Assembly: GCA_943737045.1 (NCBI GenBank)
Contig: CALSFV010000054.1
Span: forward strand, 248,001 to 312,000
DNA: 64,000 nucleotides
Origin: Parapristionchus giblindavisi
Lineage: Eukaryota > Nematoda > Chromadorea > Rhabditida > Diplogasteridae
Reading direction: 5' to 3'
Below the pieces are notes generated by a model that had not been told where the DNA came from, searched no databases, and saw only the letters and a program-made list of their open reading frames with translations. Position numbers and translations under genes: made by a program. Positions 42,301 through 54,100 of the stretch are shown here, piece after piece; position 1 is the stretch's first letter; the number at the start of each line of letters is the position of its first letter.

Positions 42301-42585
42301 GACGATTTCAGAGCTGCTACTTTCTTGCGATACTTCATTATCGTTATCATAATCAAAATGTACAGTACCTGAAGCTCGAGATAATGCAAGCCGGAAATTT
42401 TGAAACTTATGACTATGACTATGTTAGTCAAATAATCGTCTTTGAAAGGAAGAAAGTAAGGGAGAACTTGGCCATGTTGGAAAATTTTAAGAAAACTAAC
42501 AGCTTAACAGTAGAAACCTTACCAATGTAGGCCATCCTAAAACAATCGAGATATAATGGTACCAAGGCATTTTGGCAAGACTCAT
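39317..42585 (-). CDS. SRG-like seven-transmembrane chemoreceptor, possibly a pseudogene
   Basis: A nematode sensory GPCR. Candidate exons on minus: 42585-42523, ~42459-42276, 42181-42047, 41816-41708, 41599-41439, 41260-41218, 40272-40144, 39849-39757, 39624-39572, 39500-39317. Hydrophobic blocks in order include YLELQVLYILIMITIMKYRK then SSFFTMIFAQ, FAINRSTAIRWPSKY (TM3-end motif), CILSYWALGIAIETPIIYM, TSLICATLYLYSFCAIYL, FLLLVFAAVTFCTLAFDIF, and SPPWCLICTSPVIRRYL after TM7. Phases agree from exon 4 to the stop. The exon 1/2 and 3/4 junctions do not join in frame with the best splice sites, so either those borders are wrong or the gene is broken. The family call (SRG, alternatively SRV) rests on pattern. 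Confidence 0.65.
40711..40752. repeat. Short strong hairpin
   Basis: GTTTCCACTGAATCTGAA is followed after six bases by TTCAGATTCAGAGGAAAC, pairing over nearly the full ~18 bp. It lies about 440 bases beyond the exon 7 acceptor of the SRG-like gene, inside intron 6. Function is unknown. Confidence 0.6.
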
Positions 42586-42627
42586 TCTGAAACGATATCT
42601 TCTATGTCGAACAAACTAGCTAGTTAA

Positions 42628-42740
42628 AGGGAGCGTAACCTCACTCAATGGTCTCTTCGACGCGCAATGCTCTCTCGTTGTTAGAGAACAGAGAAATAGT
42701 GTGCGCAATGAAGAGACCATTGAGTGAGGTAACGATCCCT
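42628..42740. mobile_element. 113-bp palindromic MITE flanked by TTAA, copy 1
   Basis: The ends AGGGAGCGTAACCTCACTCA and TGAGTGAGGTAACGATCCCT are inverted repeats, with TTAA on both sides (42624-42627, 42741-42744). The core contains GCTCTCTCGTTGTTAGAGA. An equal-length copy lies at 52932-53044. The TTAA target is typical of piggyBac-type transposition. It sits just upstream of the SRG-like gene. Confidence 0.85.
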
Positions 42741-42744
42741 TTAA

Positions 42745-44205
42745 GGAATAAGACAATTAACACGGATAACAAACAAATTAGAAGAAATAAATAATAATGG
42801 TACGAAAGATGGATTGATGAATAGCATATGAGGGTAACAAATGAGGAAGGGTATGACTTTGTTGTTGTGAACGTAAAACATTGGATGTTTACATGTACCT
42901 ACGGCTTTATCAGATCAAAATGGATGTTCGTACCGAAATCAAATGCGCAAAGCACATTAAAAATGTGAAAAGGAAAGCTTTAAAAAAACAGAGTAAATAA
43001 ACGGTCATGTGAGAATATTTTGTTGTTTAAGAATACGTATGCATCTTTAGAAATCTTCAGAGATCGTTAGGACAGATTACAAAATAAATACACAGGATAC
43101 ATGAAAAACGTGTTTTCTAAAAAGGTGAATTATCCACAATACCAACGGTATGTGTACTAGCAGTTTGCGTTTTTGAACTTATTTTTGATCTTCATGAGGA
43201 ATAAATGGACCATTATTCAACAATAAAATAATATAATATAGATAATATTCTAATTATTTCTTTGTCGATCTTTATTCTGTCTTCGTTCAGAAAAATCGCG
43301 AACATTTTTGTCAGTTGATATCTATATTTAAAACATGTTTATATAGTTTGCTCTTGCTGCAGAAATACATCAGCTTCACTCTATAACTACATACATTTGC
43401 ACATTTGATAGATCTATGAATAGAATGTATAGTACAGAATAGAACGAGTATGATGTTAGCTAAACACATGCACGACGACTTTAATAAAGGGAGGGTCTCA
43501 AGTCAAACTGAGTTTGAGATGAAATAAGCATGACTAGAATAAATTTTCCATGCTAAATACGAATACCTTTTCAAAATTTAAAAAAAATACGAGATAATAT
43601 TTGCTCGGATACGAGCAAACTCTACTCGTGGAACATTGATCTACGTGTTGAATCCATGTCTGTTAAGTTAAGACTGACGAAAAACTGAATGTTCTTAATA
43701 TTGAAGTGAGAAAAGATCAGCGGTTAGCATTTTGAATTTGCTTTCTAAGTACAAAAAAAGAATGTGCACTGCAGGGGATTGAACTAAAATCGTTCAAAAT
43801 GTTAAACCGTTGAGTCTGAAACTCTTCCAACCTTTCCTAATTCAATTTCTGAGCTTATAAATCGTATCATGAGACATTAGAACACAGTCGTTAGCGTACA
43901 AGAGGTGAAAGCGATAATCGCAATCTATACAAAGGCCCAATCTTCCCCCAGTGGATATACAGCATCGGCCAAAAGTCATGAGACACTTTTTCATTATTTT
44001 ATTACTTTTGATCCAGGAAAGCAATCAAGCTCATCTTTTGAGTCAATGTACAGTATTTATCAAGGAATATTACCATGATGTGTTGGTGTAATTAACTTAG
44101 TTAATTTTTGCGTAGCGATGACGCTACCGAGTTACACTTTTTTTGAGAATTCCCATTTCTTTAGCGAAAAGCCCTGTTCTTCGGGAACACTGTGAGAGTG
44201 CAGAC
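42745..44205. other. AT-rich intergenic sequence
   Basis: No supported gene. A tRNA-like sequence on the minus strand lies at about 43760-43835 (B-box-like GTTCAATCCCCTGC). Otherwise nothing recognisable. Confidence 0.5.
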
Positions 44206-44214
44206 CCCCACTAG

Positions 44215-45115
44215 AGCTGTACAGTCAAACAATCCGGAATGGCTCCGACTCCGATTCAAGCTGTGGCAGGGTTGCAACCTTGAAATCGAAAATTTATAAC
44301 TCGTCTTCTAGATGTGATAACGACCCGTTCTAAGCGCCAAAATGATGCTAGTGGCGAGTGGTGTTTATACCTGGAATATGGTACTCATGGCTCGCCATTT
44401 GCCCTCAGGGCATAAAATAAATTATTTTGGGGAGGACCGATTTTGAGACCCTACCGTTCAGAGGGCGGGTATTCTAAAATTATGGTTCCTCCGCAGGTGG
44501 CTTTGCGATATATCATATATGTGTTTCCCTTATTTTGGTTAAGTTCCGATTCCTTTCAGACCCGCACCAAACTTTATGCTGAGGTTTACTCGGTGCGCGC
44601 TCTTGCGCTTTCTCTGTTACTGCTCTCGCCCCTGGCCCTCTATTGATGAAATCTCTTAGTTTCAAAGTACTAATGCATGTTAGAGATGTTCACAAAAGTT
44701 TTTGCACTATTTTTTTTTGCATTTTGATCTTTACTCGCTACAACCGAGTAGACCTCAGCAGAGCGGTTGCTGCGGTATCTGAAAGGAATCAGAACTTAAT
44801 CAAAATAAGGGAAACACATATACGATACATCGCAAAGCCATCTGCGGAGGAACCATAATTTTAGAAGACCCGCCCTCTGAACGGTAGGGTCTCAAAATCG
44901 GTCCTCCCCAAAAAAAATTTATTTTATGCCCTGAGGGCAAATGGCGAGCCATGAGTACCATATTCCAGGTATAAACACCACTCGCCACTAGCATCATTTT
45001 GGCGCTTATAACGGGTCGTTATCACATCTAGAAGCCGAGTTATATATTTTGGATATCAAGGTTGCAACCCTGCCACAGCTTGAAATCGGAGTCGGAGCCA
45101 TTCCGGATTGCTGTA
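44215..45115. mobile_element. ~0.9-kb foldback element
   Basis: Arms 44228-44560 and 44790-45104 are inverted copies. CAATCCGGAATGGCTCCGAC opens the left arm and its complement closes the right; CATGGCTCGCCATTTGCCCT and GGTCTCAAAATCGGTCCTCC also recur in inverted form. The ~230-bp centre contains a smaller inverted pair around CGGTGCGCGC. Short frames inside are mirror artefacts of the arms. Confidence 0.85.
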
Positions 45116-45586
45116 GTGATACGTGACATCGGAGATCGGTAGCGGGAACAAGCCATCTCAAAAGACCATTGTGACTTGATATCCTACCCTTGCATTTTAT
45201 ATGTTCTTGTGTGCAGAATCGATAAATTTGATATTGTTCGAACATTTTGTTGCACTATGTTATCGGTTTATGATAATTTACGAGTTATAATACTTTTAAC
45301 TCGTTTAAAAAAATGCTGAACTGAAAAGATCGACCATTCTTGAAGGGTAGCCATACGGCGTTTGTTTATCGAAGTATACTAAAGTTTAAATGAAACACTG
45401 AAAACTGTTATTTGTTTATTTTTTAAATACAGAACATCGCCAAAGGGCATGACGCATATTGTTATCGTTATCACACTTTTCGTTTTCGTATGATATTATT
45501 CAGGTATTGCACTTCCGCATTTTTCGTCTGAAAATGCTCACAAATAATTAAAAATATGGAATTGATTAAAATAACATCATATGTAT

Positions 45587-45735
45587 TAGGGTTGCCGGTT
45601 CGAATTCGAATTCGAATTATTCGCACCCCTTTCCCATCTCTCACCCTCTCTCCCCTCTCCCTTCAAAGAATTCGACACACCTGCCAGACGGAACGAATAA
45701 TTCGGGACAGACCGAATTATTCGGTCTCTCACACT
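45587..45735. mobile_element. Solo end of a hAT-like element
   Basis: TAGGGTTGCCGGTTCGAATT and the following ~145 bp are an inverted copy of 48770-48915, the right end of the neighbouring element. No matching second terminus or target duplication was found, so it is taken as a fragment. Confidence 0.6.
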
Positions 45736-45826
45736 TTTGCATGCTTTTGCATGGTGTATGACACGATAAATAACGTTGGCAATTTGACGTGTCATGAATT
45801 GTCTTTCGCCAAAAATGCGTATATTA

Positions 45827-48800
45827 TAGGGTTGCAGGAACGAGGGCGAATAATTCGTGCCCCTTGTCAGTCGCTTCCTTTATCTCTCGGCAATTCGTTT
45901 GAGACGCGCCCTCTCTCCCCTTCCCTTCGAAGAATTCGACACACCTGCCAGACGGAACGAATAGTTCGGGAGAAACCGAATTATTCGGTCTCTCTCACTC
46001 TCTCGATTCTTATCCCTGCCCCCTCTCCCCCCGCCTCGCGCCCACGTTTGAAGAGATGGCTAATTCCTCTCGCATCTGAGAGCTTAGCAGTCAACAGCAA
46101 AGTTGTAGCTCACATCATCCCCCTTCTGATTCAATTTTGAAAAAGTCGATACGATAACCACGAACAAAATGACATCCGTTCTACGAATTCAGGGAGAAAT
46201 TTGAATTATTCACTGTAGCCATGAATCTTACTCTATTACTCCGTCTTACTCCACATTGCTTTATCATTCTTTACAGAAGTTATTACACAAAAACAAAAAC
46301 AAGTAAATGGGAAGAGACAGTCACGAAAAAAAGGCCTATCTACCTAGTCTAATCTGAAATTACAAAAACAAAAACAAGTAAATGGTCAGAGAAAACAACA
46401 ACACGAACAACGAGTAAGCTAAGCTTCGGCGACACTCGACTCGCTTTCCTTTACGTCCAGAGTGAGATCGATCTTGTTTCCATTCGCATCGACCTCGTAA
46501 AAAATCGATACGATACAACCGATCGAGCGAGACTAGACGAGAGACTATGAAGATCAGAGAGAGCAGTGACGAAAAGCGAAATGTGCACGAAAACACTTGG
46601 GAAAACGATCATAACGTAGCTCAAAGTTTATATTTTGACTTGATTTTATTTGCCTGGAACTTCGTCAACATCAGCTGTCCAATGAGCCTAAACATGGACA
46701 GATTCGTAGAGGAAATATCTGACTGACCTACTCGTGATCAGCTCAAAATCTGGTATAAAATGCCCGCTGAGTTCTCATCTGTTACATTTTAAAATATCGG
46801 ACTGACATACTCGTGATCAGCACAACATTTGTCATAAAATGGCCGCTGAGTTACCATCTGATACATTTTGAAATATTGTTCATTTCAATATTTTGAAATG
46901 TTATTGTTCAGATTAGACTAGAGTAGATATGCATTTTTTTCGTGACTTTCTCTTCCCATTTACTTGTTTTTGTTTTTGTGTAATTACTTCTGTAAAGAAT
47001 GATAAAGCAATGTGGAGTAAGATCGAGTAATGGAATAAGATTCATGGCTACAGTGAATAATTCAAATTTCTCCCTGAATTCGTAGAACGGATGTCATTTT
47101 GTTCGTGGTTATCGTATCGACTTTTTCAAAATTGAATCAGAAGGGGGATGATGTGAGCTACAACTTTGCTGTTGACTGCTAAGCTCTCAGATGCGAGAGG
47201 AATTAGCCATCTCTTCAAACGTGGGCGCGAGGCGGGGGGAGAGGGGGCAGGGATAAGAATCGAGAGAGTGAGAGAGACCGAATAATTCGGTTTGTCCCGA
47301 ACTATTCGTTCCGTCTGGCAGGTGTGTCGAATTCTTCGAAGGGAAGGGGAGAGAGGGCGCGTCTCAAACGAATTGCCGAGAGAGAAGGGAAGCGACTGAC
47401 AAGGGGTTTATCATTCTTTACAGAAGTAATTACACAAAAACAAAAACAAGTAAATGGGAAGAGAAAGTCACGAAAAAAATGCATATCTACTCTAGTCTAA
47501 TCTGAACAATAACATTTCAAAATATTGAAATGAACAATATTTCAAAATGTATCAGATGGTAACTCAGCGGCCATTTTATGACAAATGTTGTGCTGATCAC
47601 GAGTATGTCAGTCCGATATTTTAAAATGTAACAGATGAGAACTCAGCGGGCATTTTATACCAGATTTTGAGCTGATCACGAGTAGGTCAGTCAGATATTT
47701 CCTCTCCGAATCTGTCCATGTTTAGGCTCATTGGATAGCTGATGTTGACGAAGTTCCAGGCAAATAAAATCAAGTCAAAATATAAACTTTGAGCTACGTT
47801 ATGATCGTTTTCCCAAGTGTTTTCGTGCACATTTCGCTTTTCGTCACTGCTCTCTCTGATCTTCATAGTCTCTCGTCTAGTCTCGCTCGATCGGTTGTAT
47901 CGTATCGATTTTTTTACGAGGTCGATGCGAATGGAAACAAGATCGATCTCACTCTGGACGTAAAGGAAAGCGAGTCGAGTGTCGCCGAAGCTTAGCTTAC
48001 TCGTTGTTCGTGTTGTTGTTGTACAGATTAGACTAGAGTAGATAGGCATTATTTTTCATGACTTTCTCTGACAATTTACTTGTTTTTGTTTTTGTAATTT
48101 CAGATTAGACTAGGTAGATAGGCCTTTTTTTCGTGACTGTCTCTTCCCATTTACTTGTTTTGTTTTTGTGTAATAACTTCTTTAAAGAATGATAAAGCAA
48201 TGTGGAGTAAGATGGAGTAATAGAGTAAGATTCATGGCTACAGTGAATAATTCAAATTTCTCCCTGAATTCGTAGAACGGATGTCATTTTGTTCGTGGTT
48301 ATCGTATCGACTTTTTCAAAATTGAATCAGAAGGGGGATGATGTGAGCTAGGGTTGGCAATAACGCTCACGCATTTCGGGCCCGCAATGCTAAATAAATC
48401 ATTGCGGGCCCGCAATAGCATTGCGGGCCCGCAATGACTACTTTATTCCTATCTGGCCACTTTTTGTGATCGGTCGTTCTTCTGTTCTTTTCATTTTCCT
48501 TCGCTCTCTTGTTTGCTTGAGAGAACAGAAATCATTGCGGGCCCGCAATGATTTTACGCCGCATTGCGGGCCCGCAATCACTAGCAATGAAAAGTCAATT
48601 CATTGCGGGCCCGCAACCCCCGAATAGCCAACTCTAATGTGAGCTACAACTTTGCTGTTGACTGCTAAGCTCTCAGATGCGAGAGGAATTAGCCATCTCT
48701 TGAAACGTGTCTCATTGGGGGACGAGGCGGAGGGAGAGGAGGGAGGGTCGAGAAAGGATAAGAGAGAGTGTGAGAGACCGAATAATTCGGTCTGTCCCGA

Positions 48801-48915
48801 ATTATTCGTTCCGTCTGGCAGGTGTGTCGAATTCTTTGAAGGGAGAGGGGAGAGAGGGTGAGAGATGGGAAAGGGGTGCGAATAATTCGAATTCGAATTC
48901 GAACCGGCAACCCTA
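45827..48915. mobile_element. 3.1-kb composite hAT-like element with nested inverted repeats
   Basis: It begins TAGGGTTGC and ends GCAACCCTA, flanked by GTATATTA at 45819-45826 and 48916-48923, a perfect 8-bp duplication. Both ends carry clustered subterminal motifs of the type CGAATTATTCG / CGAATAATTCG and GAATTCGACACACCTGCC. Internally, arms such as 46421-46920 recur inverted at 47500-48010, and the segment ending ATGTGAGCTACAACTTTGCT appears three times, so the structure is layered. A second hAT MITE (48349-48636) is inserted in it. No transposase frame is recognisable. Confidence 0.8.
48349..48636. mobile_element. 288-bp hAT MITE with repeated GCGGGCCCGC palindromes
   Basis: Termini TAGGGTTGGC / GCCAACTCTA are flanked by ATGTGAGC at 48341-48348 and 48637-48644. 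The homologous arm at 47151 has the unoccupied site. Six copies of a GCGGGCCCGC palindrome (one with T as first base), mostly embedded in CATTGCGGGCCCGCAATG, lie in the element near both ends. Confidence 0.92.
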
Positions 48916-48923
48916 GTATATTA

Positions 48924-50847
48924 TCGAAAGATATTGTTTTACATCGGCCGGAGTAACCGCTGTTCAAAATGGGAAAAGTAGTGTAATCATGTGGAGCATT
49001 AATTGTTCTTGTTTCAATTCGCATAGAGACGCGAGATCGAACAGATTGTCGTACTTCATTCCCATTATCTCACCCTTGTAGTTGCGGCACCACCTCAAAC
49101 TGTCATTTTCCATTGATGGAGAATAAGTGGAACTCATTTAATTTAATTAGAGCAAACCTCATAAGAAAATAAAATATAGGCACAACCAGCCTTGAACACG
49201 AAAGAAATGGTCAGGGATACTGGTTTCATAATTCAGAAGCCCCTAACCTATTTTCGTTGCTGATCAACTCCAGGAGAGGAGTAGATTAATCTGAACTTAT
49301 ATGAACCGGTATGCGCATCCTCGATCTAGTTTTTCATGGTTCTGGAAAATATACACAGTTGTTAAAATTGTCCTTTTCCAGCTGTCTTGCAGTTGTTGGC
49401 AGTGACCTGAAGTAGTACTTTTATTTCTCAACAATCATTCTATTTTATTTCCCCATAATCTTTTATTTCTTTATATGTATCTTTCAAGGTTTTCATATTA
49501 AATATCTTGACGAATTCGTATTACCATCTCCTCCCATTCCTCTTTTTAATCAATTAATTTATCTTAGATTGAATAAATGTGACAATAAGTAATAAAATTT
49601 TAGCAATATCTATTTTATTTCTCGTTACTCATCACGTAACATATGTTCTTCAACACATTTCCACTATCCCCGTAACGATTCGAGCTCTCCCTTTATCTAT
49701 GTTCTCATCTGATTCTCGCCATTCATTGTCTTCGCAATATTATTTGCGAGGCACGAAACATTAGGCATTTAACCTCTGAAGATCGAAGCGAACCACAACT
49801 TCTTTCACATTGCAGAAAGAAAAACAAAGCATTTTTCGACCGTTTTTTAAAATGTATCTAAGTTTATTCACGAGAAAACACTAAGAACATCGATAAATTA
49901 AGCGATTATGCAATTTCACGGAATGACCTTTTATCACGTCCTTTGTATGGCATGAGATCATTTTCTGCATACGGCCATAACGGAATATATTTCCTGCATC
50001 TTTCGCAATAAACACAGTACATGCTGCATCAGTTTCTAAATCATCATTATTCAGCAGTTTATCAACATAAGGTTAAAAAAAGCGAAATATTTGTTAAAGA
50101 TTGTTAATCTATGTTAAAGATTTAGTTACAGTATCAAAGAGACATTTGTTTATCAAAGTGTGTGGGTCATCTTATACCTTCCCTAAAGCTGAACTCCGGG
50201 GTCGAATTATATTTGCGTATTTTTAAATATTGAAATAAACTCACTTTTCTTTTAAATTGATGCTGAAAATATAATAAAAAATACATGTCGTTTCCTTTAT
50301 GGGTCATCCTCTACTGATGACGCCCACGCATACCGGTACAGTGTCTAGATCAAGGGCCGAAACACTGGATCGTTTTAAATTTATTACATTTTTTTCTTAA
50401 AAGATATCAATCAAACCGAGCTTTAATATTTCCCTTTCAGTATCTCACCAATTGTATAGATTACCCTTTCTTCTCAGGGTAGCAAAAATATGATGGTTGC
50501 TCGTTGGAGAGAGGTTGAAATAAAGGTTGTTATAAGTGCTAGAGATTCAAAAGGGGAGTTGTTTACCACCAAGGCAGTTTATATTTCTCAGCATGGCTTT
50601 CTGAATACAATGCATTATGTCCCAATTCCTTACAATAAATTATCTTAGCAATAAATTATCTATCTTGTCGGTCAGATCGGCCGGCCGGCGGTCTGTGTTG
50701 TGGATCTTTGGTTTTTATCGTTAAAAATTTGTTATCGTAGAATCGTTTATGATTTCAATAATGTAAAAGCTCTGTTGTAATGCTTCATCGTAAAAACATC
50801 CTTAAAATACATGCAATCGTTTTCTAAAATCAATCTAATAGTAATCT
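48924..50847. other. AT-rich intergenic sequence
   Basis: No gene, element or RNA that I can support in this stretch. Confidence 0.5.
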
Positions 50848-50994
50848 GTGACCGTATGCAAGAACCGTTTTCCGGAAAATGTGACGTCATTAGCGTAGGC
50901 GGAGGCGTTTTCCAAAAATCCTCCGCCTACGCTAATGACGTCACATTTTCTCGGAAAACGATTTTCCCGTTGTTCTTGCATACGGCCACTGTTT
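50848..50994. mobile_element. Palindromic MITE carrying a CRE-like site, copy 2
   Basis: Same family as 30463-30608: ends GTGACCGTATGC / GCATACGGCCAC, with TGACGTCATTAGCGTAGGCG in both arms. It lies ~120 bp upstream of the start of the SRH/SRI-like gene. Confidence 0.85.
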
Positions 50995-51110
50995 GGTCGA
51001 TATGATCTTATATTATTATACTATTAATTGTAAGTACCTTTATAGTTAGTCGCAATTTTACTCAGTGCGTGAACGACATTACTGTATCTTGAAGTTGAAT
51101 ACATCAGACG

Positions 51111-54100
51111 ATGACAGAACATCGAAACATCAGCACCTTTCATCCCACGATCGGAGATTCGATTTGTGCGTTGAATAATTCAAAAATTAATATAATTATT
51201 AACGGAAAAATTCAGTGCACGCCTGCTTGAGTATTATGGGCGTCATCAACATTGCAGCTGGAATCATCACAATGGCCGTACTTAATATTGAGGTAGTGTA
51301 CTTAATAAGTCATGTCAGACATGTTACTTGATTTCTTATGCATCGATACATTACTTATCGTTACTTACGTGCCTACGCCGTAGGGGGTTACGGTGAAGGC
51401 ACGTAAGGCAAATGTAACGACCCATTAGCAAACTTTGCTTATATTGACCGTATAAAATACACTTGTTTATTTGGTACGAGAGTAGCCAACCACTCCCACA
51501 AGAGACTTTCTTGTTTTGCATGGTACAGAAACTATGCCGATCTCTTTTATATATAATAGAGCGCGCGGCGAAGGTCAGCCGGGTTAGAGAGAGGCAGCGG
51601 AGAGACAATCGAGAGGCGGGGCGAGATGTAGAAGGCTACATCTCGCTCGCCTCTCGTTTGTGACTTCCGTTCGTTAGCACCATTTGTCATTTTCTTATGC
51701 AAGTACATTTTATACGCACAATAATTCATCAAGTAATCACTACAGAATTCTCGGTCTCGACTAATGCGACGGTATCGATGGTACATGCTCGGAGTTACTG
51801 TTAGTTTTAGTATAATCAGTATTATTGCATAAGAGGCCGTTTGTGTAAGAGTCGAACAAGGGTTGGCACAGGCCAAAAATTTTGATACCCTCAAAACTTG
51901 TGTATAGGGGTTATCGACCATGCTGATGAAGATAGGCATAGTCATTTCGGCTCCAGTGGTCCCGCAACGCCTGGGCGGGATTACGGTAAGATCACGTTTT
52001 CAGGCCATTCTCGGTCCATGGTAGAGCTAGAGGTATGAAAATTGGGCTCCTAGGACAGAATTCGATGGCGATGATGGCTGTCTACTTCATTTCTTTTGAA
52101 AATTTTCCAAAAGGTCACAACTGGAAATTTTGATGGAGACGTTTGCGCCCCAGACGAGTATGACAGTTCGAACCGGCGTGACGAGAGGATCACAACGATG
52201 TATTATGAGCCCATATCTCCATTGCCATCTCAATATTGCCTCGATATAGTGATCTGCAAAATCACGAGGAGTTGTCTGCGTCTCTCTATTCCGCGCGCTC
52301 TCTCGGCACTCTCTCATTTCGCCGAGCTCTTTCGAGATGCGAGAGAGCGCGCGGAATTGAGAGAGTCCTCTTGTTTACCTCTTTCGCATATCACTATATC
52401 GAGGCAATATTGAGATGGCAATGGAGATATGGGCTCATAATACATCGTTGTGATCCTCTCGTCACGCCGGTTCGAACTGTCATACTCGTCTGGGGCGCAA
52501 ACGTCTCCATCAAAATTTCCAGTTGTGACCTTTTGGAAAATTTTCAAAAGAAATGAAGTAGACAGCCATCATCGCCATCGAATTCTGTCCTAGGAGCCCA
52601 ATTTTCATACCTCTAGCACTTCCATGGACCGAGAATGGCCTGAAAACGTGATCTTACCGTAATCCCGCCCAGGCGTTGCGGGACCACTAGAGCCAAAATG
52701 ACTATGCCTATCTTCATCAGCATGGTCGATAACCCCTATACACAAGTTTTGAGGGTATCAAAATTTTTGGCCTGTGCCAACCCTCTCCCAGATTTGCCCG
52801 ACTCTTACACAAACGGCCTCATAATAAGCTTTAAATCGTCCTATGATCTCGTATAATTTCATCGGAGAATGAGGAAAATTATACTTAAAGGGAGACCGCC
52901 ATTCAAAAAAATTCTTTTCAATATCATTTAAAGGGAGCGTAACCTCACTCAATGGTCTCTTCATTGCGCACACTATTTCTGTGTTCTCTAACAACGAGAG
53001 AGCATTGTGCGCCGAAGAGACCATTGAGTGAGGTTACGCTCCCTTTAAGAGAGATGGCCGTTAAGACTCGACCACCCCCCGGACACGTGCGCTAGCAATA
53101 AGAACTTGGAGTCCATACTTGGGTGTTAGGAGTGCCCCCGGCCCATATTACACAAAACGGCTGAAATTTCCTGTTTGTGCAATCAGGCTATTAGAAAAAA
53201 TAATTTTAAAAAAACTTTAAAAAATCATAATTTTTCAAATTGTTGAGATGAAATCTAAATACCATTTGCGATGCGTCTAGGGTACACAGTGCTTGCTAAT
53301 TCACTATTGGCATCGAATGTGTGTTGATTCCTAAACCACTTTTTGAATCAAGATTTTGGTTTTTTCGGGCAAATCATCACTTCTTTTAGTGAGTGCCCAA
53401 AATTTCCGACCAGGTATTGTAAGCAATTCAGCATCGATTTAACTTAAAACTGGGTTCTTCCCGATAGACCATTTTGTCGAATTTTTTCTCGAACTTTCGT
53501 CATCGATGGTTTTCCCGAACAAATGCTGTATTTTCCAAACGATTGGTGCGGAATTGTGGTCTACACAAAGTTTCGAGGTGAGACCAGTAAAATGACACAA
53601 GATGCCCATCACTTAGATCATTCTGATTGCGTGCGAAAAATCAGAATTACAGTACAGCCCGGTCGTGTTTTGTACACATTCTGCGCTGCGCTCCGCTGCG
53701 GGGCGCATTTGGACGCATCACTTATTTCCTTTGCTTATGAATATTTTTGAATTCTCAACGTCTTAATCATGAGTTTCCGTGATAAAAAGTTCTTTTAATG
53801 ACTAAAGAAACTGAAACAAAATTTTTATTAATGAGAAAAAAACAATTAAAAGGCAAATCACACTGGTCCGAAAATGATGGGTACTGTAAATTTTAAATTA
53901 GGTCTTACGGCGATCGTGCGATCGATACGTAATATAACAGTATACCTGTCCATTAAATTAATAGTCATCATTTTCGGACCAGTGTGATTTGCCTTTTAAT
54001 TGTTTTTTCTCATTAATAAAAAATTTGTTTCAGTTTCTTTAGTCATTAAAAGAACTCATGATTAAGACGTTGAGAATTCAAAAATATTCATACGCAAAGG

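Noticed and set aside
45556..46140. 194-codon frame
   Set aside because: It runs through the ends of hAT-like elements and subterminal repeats; no protein family is recognisable.
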